Shown here one piece after another: positions 60,768 to 64,000 of a stretch of 64,000 nt of DNA. Origin of the DNA: Planctomycetota bacterium (GTDB taxonomy: Bacteria; Planctomycetota; Brocadiia; SM23-32; JAKLEA01); assembly GCA_022711755.1 (NCBI GenBank), contig JAKLEA010000010.1, forward strand, positions 1 to 64,000, read 5' to 3'. How positions within the stretch are numbered: position 1 is the stretch's first letter; the number at the start of each line of letters is the position of its first letter. The notes beneath the pieces were generated by a model. That model was not told the origin of the DNA. It ran no database searches and worked only from the letters and a program-made list of their open reading frames with translations. Made by a program: the position numbers and the translations under genes.

Positions 60768-60977
60768 ATGACAGAGATTGTATTCCTTATCGAAGAGGAT
60801 CCTGAAGGCGGATACTGCGCGAGCGCCGCCGGCGCGGACATATTCGCCCAGGCTGAGACGGTTGACGAACTCAAGGCGCAGATTCGAGACGCCGTTGTAT
60901 GCCACTTCGACGACGAGCGGGAAAGGCCGCGCATTGTGCGCCTTCATTTCACCAGAGACGAAGTGATGGCGATATGA
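60768..60977 (+). CDS. HicB-like antitoxin (DUF1902 type)
   Basis: A 69-residue protein with the short HicB-type fold: FLIEEDPEGGYCASAAGADI, FAQAETVDELKAQIRDAV, then a CHF and RPRIVRLHF stretch. It lacks a DNA-binding C-terminus, as in the DUF1902 group. ATG 60768 has AGGAGG upstream. Its stop overlaps the hicA start (ATGA at 60974-60977), the standard coupled antitoxin-toxin arrangement. The partner toxin is truncated, so the pair is probably inactive or orphaned. Confidence 0.85.
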   Translation: MTEIVFLIEEDPEGGYCASAAGADIFAQAETVDELKAQIRDAVVCHFDDERERPRIVRLHFTRDEVMAI

Positions 60978-61033
60978 AACTCCCGCGCGACCTGTCGGGA
61001 CGCGAACTCTCTGCAATGCTGCGCCGATGGTAG
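60974..61033 (+). pseudogene. HicA-like toxin gene truncated after 19 codons
   Basis: ATG 60974 opens MKLPRDLSGRELSAMLRRW and stops at TAG 61031-61033. This is the standard HicA N-terminus (KLPRDLSG.EL...LRR.GY). The sequence then continues as the 3' half of 5S rRNA plus the rRNA terminator. The switch lies in GCTGCGCCGATGG, present in both. The RNA-binding GSH.IR region is lost from this frame. A possible C-terminal remnant follows at 61131. Confidence 0.82.
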
Positions 61034-61112
61034 TGGGGAGCAACCCGCGAGAGTAGGTCGTTGCCGGGATACTTCTTGAGAAAAGCCCGTTCATCACGCG
61101 ATGAGCGGGCTT
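61018..61112 (+). repeat. Second copy of 5S 3' half plus terminator hairpin
   Basis: Bases 61018-61112 repeat 60591-60685 with a single mismatch over 95 bp: the last 51 bases of 5S and most of the terminator. The T-run is replaced by TTCCCCC. It lies inside hicA. It cannot make a full 5S rRNA. Confidence 0.93.
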
Positions 61113-61130
61113 CCCCCTCATTCCCGGCGG

Positions 61131-61241
61131 ATGTCGAAACACGGCTACACGACGAAGACCCGACGCAAACGAGATTCATTGATCCGCCCCGCGGTGACGC
61201 GCATGGTTATCATTGTTGCGCCCCATGATATGCTTTCATGA
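61131..61241 (+). pseudogene. Possible 3' remnant of hicA
   Basis: A 36-codon frame reads HGYTTKTRRKRDSLIRP and VIIVAPHDML. It resembles the rest of HicA (GY..TRQ.GSHIR and HVTIP.HDPL) with one extra residue. If correct, the 5S-derived block was inserted between codons 19 and 20 of an intact hicA. The match is weak and may be chance. Its stop overlaps the end of the convergent zinc-ribbon gene. Confidence 0.35.
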
Positions 61242-62594
61242 AGATCGGGCAATTTCCATAAAGGCGCGGATTCGGGCATATTCCCCAGGTTCATAGCCGG
61301 ATAATTTTATTGATGGTTGTCTTTTCATCTTTGAAAATGGCGGCAAGGCCCCCAACTCAAACATGAATCTTGGCCGACGGGTTAAAATAAGCGGCCATGC
61401 CCTACAGTGGCAATCCAGCAGTCTGCAATCGCATTTTTCATTATCGCTCTTTTCCATGGAAGTCTTTACCTTCAGACCGGTAATAGTCATTCGGAAACTC
61501 CAACTTTTCCCCAGTTGAAACGATACTGTTCCGTTTCGCATGGAAACTGAAGGCGATTTTTCCATGCCCCAAGCGATTCCAAATGTGATCACGAGCATGG
61601 CGGGGATGCCGACGATCGAAAAATAAGTCCAGTCCGCAAAATCGCTGCCGGAGAATAAAACAACAAGTCGTGCGACAATTGTGAAAGGGACACAGACGAT
61701 GAGCAAAAGGAATAGCAGGTTGTTAACGGCGCATCGCAATCTTGGCGGATTCGCCAGAACCAGTCGTTCGTTTTGTCTTGCATACTCGGCCAATCCCGCG
61801 CATTTCGCCTCAAGGCAGCTCTCGCAATAGAAGACCCCGTCCCAGAGCAGGACGGCTTTCTCTCTTGTTAACGGCTGGGCGCAGACCGGGCATTTGTCAT
61901 CCGGACCGAAATCCGGGAATTCTCCGCGCCGCCAGTATGCGTCTGCGACGCGCTCCTTTTCCGCGCGTTCCGCCTTGTCGGAGAGTTCCAGGGAGGCTTT
62001 CCATAAATAGAGCGTATGCGTGTTCCAGCCGCAGACGGCGGGCGGTCGCCAGTCGCGCCATTTCCTCTTCACGACGGGCGAGATCAGAATATTTTCGCTT
62101 ACAATCTTTCCCCTTTTCTTTTTGGGCAGCGCGCCCCATCGAACCTTCCGCAGTGGAAAGGCTCCTTCCTTGTTTTGTGCGTAAGAGAATCTGACAACCC
62201 CATCTCTTGCGGCGACGGTCAATGCGCGGCGGCGGTCAATCCAGCGAATGAGGGCGACTACGGATATTCCAAAAGAGAAAAACAGCAACGCAAAACTTCC
62301 GGATTCGCGGCCAATGGATTTGGTTAACCCATGCGTTTCAATGATAGTAATTGTCAGAAGCCATAAGCCGATCGGTGAACAAACCATCGCTGCCAGCCCA
62401 AGGTTTTCCAGGAATCTTGACGGGATGGATTCCGTCAGGCTGTCGTTGCTTTCGGCGAATGGCGCAAGGCCGGGGTGGACTGAGTCCATGCACCGGCGGC
62501 AGTAATCCCGCCCGTCCCAGAGATGGACCAGCTTCTCCCCTTCCGGGGCGCTCCGGCACAACGCGCACCTGTTTGTCTTTTCCGCCTCGCACAT
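61236..62594 (-). CDS. Two-module zinc-ribbon membrane protein, unrecognised
   Basis: A 452-residue protein from ATG 62594. It is built from two copies of one module: CxxC, then LLWDG or HLWDG, then YC..C, then GLA..A..N..L, followed by two hydrophobic segments and a polar beta-rich part. The zinc ligands are CALC/YCRRC in the first copy and CPVC/YCESC in the second. The modules begin at about residues 10 and 235. I know no named family. It is probably an inner-membrane protein with cytoplasmic zinc ribbons. A longer frame to 62672 has no ribosome site. Confidence 0.65.
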   Translation of the reverse strand: MCEAEKTNRCALCRSAPEGEKLVHLWDGRDYCRRCMDSVHPGLAPFAESNDSLTESIPSRFLENLGLAAMVCSPIGLWLLTITIIETHGLTKSIGRESGSFALLFFSFGISVVALIRWIDRRRALTVAARDGVVRFSYAQNKEGAFPLRKVRWGALPKKKRGKIVSENILISPVVKRKWRDWRPPAVCGWNTHTLYLWKASLELSDKAERAEKERVADAYWRRGEFPDFGPDDKCPVCAQPLTREKAVLLWDGVFYCESCLEAKCAGLAEYARQNERLVLANPPRLRCAVNNLLFLLLIVCVPFTIVARLVVLFSGSDFADWTYFSIVGIPAMLVITFGIAWGMEKSPSVSMRNGTVSFQLGKSWSFRMTITGLKVKTSMEKSDNEKCDCRLLDCHCRAWPLILTRRPRFMFELGALPPFSKMKRQPSIKLSGYEPGEYARIRAFMEIARSS

Positions 62595-62710
62595 GGCATG
62601 TCGCCTACGTAAATCATACCGGGGGGAGGTTTGACAGGAAATGCGCAACAGGGTAGCTTTGCAACGGATCAATGAAAGGCGCGCTACATGGCAGGGAAAG
62701 GAAACGCGAT

Positions 62711-63820
62711 ATGCAGACGGCGATGTTCGGTCTGGCGGCGGTCGGAATACTGGTTGCGGCGACGGCGGCCTCGGCGGGGGACGCGGTCTTCGAGGACGTC
62801 CACGCTGTCAAGATGCAGAAGAACGTATACGGCTACCGGGGATCGAACGGGGATTTCGTCCGGCTCAAGGACGGCGCGATTCTCTATTGCTACACGAACG
62901 GCGGTATAGTCGCGCGGAAGTCGTCCGATCTCGGGAAGACGTGGGGGGATGAATCCACGCTCGTTCCGGCGCCGAAACCGCCCGCCGGGGGATACATTTG
63001 CCATCCAAGCTTCCTGCGCCTGAAGAACGGGAACATCCTGCTTTCCTACATCTACAGCACGTATCCCGCCACGCCCTACCACGGACACAATTACTACCGC
63101 CTCTCCGCCGACGAGGGCGCGACGTGGACCGAACAGTACCTGATGACGCCTTATCCGGGCTATTGTATCGTCCACAACGACCGAATCCTGACGCTTTCGA
63201 CCGGGCGGATTCTGGCGATGGCGGAATACAAGGCCCATTTCCCGTCATCGAACGACCACGGCGGCTACGTCGGCATGTCGTTCTACTCCGACAACGACGG
63301 GCTGAGCTGGTATCCGAGTAAAAACACCGTGGATATGACGCCGGTGGAGGTGCAGGAGGCTGACGCGGTGGAGCTAAAGGACGGGGGCGTGATGATGTTC
63401 GCGCGGACCTACAGCGAACACCCGGTCAGGGCCTACTCCGCCGACGGGGGGGAGACATGGTCAAAGGGGGAGGTGATAAAGGAGCTTGAAATGCCCTGCG
63501 CCGGACTGCCGACGGTGCGGCGGATCCCCAGGACGGGCGACCTGCTCTTCATCTGGATAAGCGAGAAGGCGAATGACAAGCAAGACCCGAAGATCCTCAG
63601 GCGCTGCGCGCTGACCTCGGCGATTTCACGGGACGATGGGAAGACGTTCGAGAACCTTCGGCACATCAGGCGCGATCCGGAGGACGATTTCGGGTACCAG
63701 TGCGTGGAATTCGTCGGGGATGATCTGGCGCTGGTCGGCTACCATGCGCGGGATGGTCTGCACGTTGCGCGGATCGGGATTGACTGGTTTTACGGGAAGC
63801 CGGAGGAGGGCGCGAAGTGA
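62711..63820 (+). CDS. Sialidase-family (BNR-repeat) secreted protein
   Basis: A 369-residue protein from ATG 62711 (AGGGAAAGGA upstream) with a signal peptide (FGLAAVGILVAATAASAG). Five Asp-box repeats mark the propeller blades: SSDLGKTWG, SADEGATWT, SDNDGLSWY, SADGGETWS and SRDDGKTFE. The arginine triad and Tyr/Glu pair of true sialidases cannot be placed by eye. It may release sialic acid or similar sugars, or only bind them. Its stop overlaps the next start (GTGA). Confidence 0.8.
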   Translation: MQTAMFGLAAVGILVAATAASAGDAVFEDVHAVKMQKNVYGYRGSNGDFVRLKDGAILYCYTNGGIVARKSSDLGKTWGDESTLVPAPKPPAGGYICHPSFLRLKNGNILLSYIYSTYPATPYHGHNYYRLSADEGATWTEQYLMTPYPGYCIVHNDRILTLSTGRILAMAEYKAHFPSSNDHGGYVGMSFYSDNDGLSWYPSKNTVDMTPVEVQEADAVELKDGGVMMFARTYSEHPVRAYSADGGETWSKGEVIKELEMPCAGLPTVRRIPRTGDLLFIWISEKANDKQDPKILRRCALTSAISRDDGKTFENLRHIRRDPEDDFGYQCVEFVGDDLALVGYHARDGLHVARIGIDWFYGKPEEGAK

Positions 63821-64000
63821 GTGGAATCGAGGATTCAACGCCAGAGGAACTGGCGGCGCGGATAGGCGAGGTTTATCAGGAGGTCACGAAGTACGCGCCC
63901 GGCAAGGCGGGAAGAATTGGCCCGCGCGAGCGGAATCCGGGGCCTTACAAGGACTACCCCGACGCGAAGCGGATATCGCTTCCGGAGCCGCAAAGGGACT
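63817..64000 (+). CDS. SagB/ThcOx-like nitroreductase, N-terminal part (runs off window)
   Basis: GTG 63817 overlaps the sialidase stop. The 61 visible codons include EVYQEVTKYAPGKAGRI and NPGPYKDYPDAKRISLPEP, which matches the N-terminal signature of SagB/ThcOx FMN oxidoreductases (YH..TKY...NQP.PYK.YP...I.LP). Such enzymes oxidise azolines in peptide natural products, or act in other redox steps. The catalytic part is outside the window. It is coupled to the sialidase-like gene. Confidence 0.6.
   Translation, partial: MSGIEDSTPEELAARIGEVYQEVTKYAPGKAGRIGPRERNPGPYKDYPDAKRISLPEPQRD

Overview
This is a high-GC bacterial chromosome segment. LpxI, exported lipoproteins, Sec and Tat signals and a PEP-CTERM protein point to a Gram-negative envelope. 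The load of secreted carbohydrate-active proteins (GH78, GH2, two DUF1080 domains, sialidase and GH32-like propellers), a triheme HZS-alpha-like protein and the 16S text suggest a free-living polysaccharide degrader near the PVC/FCB candidate phyla (Planctomycetota, Lentisphaerota, Hydrogenedentota or Sumerlaeota type). The phylum cannot be fixed without a 16S search. The 16S 3' end keeps an intact CCTCC anti-Shine-Dalgarno, and many genes have good GGAG-type ribosome sites, some before GTG or TTG starts.

Layout. 0-3.9 kb: end of an insertion sequence, a B12-binding radical SAM protein, a perfect 23-bp inverted repeat, a YchF-like GTPase and lpxI. 4-9.8 kb: a YfhO-like membrane protein, then a leftward hpf-ptsN-HPr-ptsI operon that resembles a regulatory (Ntr-type) PTS. 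9.8-24.6 kb: secreted proteins (DUF6454-like, PEP-CTERM, the triheme protein), an AraFGH-type sugar ABC transporter, a Tat-exported DUF362 protein and a GH78 rhamnosidase. 24.7-34.4 kb: one long leftward run, nusA-infB-ylxP-rbfA-(endonuclease III-like)-hisG-TPR lipoprotein-yebC, with a clear promoter and a terminator hairpin inside the nusA leader. 34.6-44.7 kb: a transglutaminase lipoprotein and more carbohydrate-active genes. 44.7-47.8 kb: a visibly lower-GC leftward block of unrecognised genes with an apparent frameshift. 48-55 kb: a second sugar ABC transporter (permease, binding protein, permease), an SSS symporter with a tiny membrane partner, and a GDPD phosphodiesterase. 55.1-60.7 kb: a complete rRNA operon (two promoters, boxA sites, 16S, tRNA-Ile, tRNA-Ala, 23S, 5S, terminator) with processing stalks. 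60.7-64 kb: a hicBA-like pair whose toxin gene is cut at codon 20 by a second copy of the 5S 3' end plus terminator, a two-module zinc-ribbon membrane protein, a sialidase-like protein and the start of a SagB-like nitroreductase.

How the parts fit: GH78, GH2, the DUF1080 protein and the propeller proteins would release sugars outside the cytoplasm; the AraFGH-type and MalFG-type ABC transporters and the SSS symporter would import them; the PTS proteins would sense energy or nitrogen state. The long nusA run holds core transcription and translation functions. The most unusual single structure is the 5S/terminator duplication that disrupts hicA.
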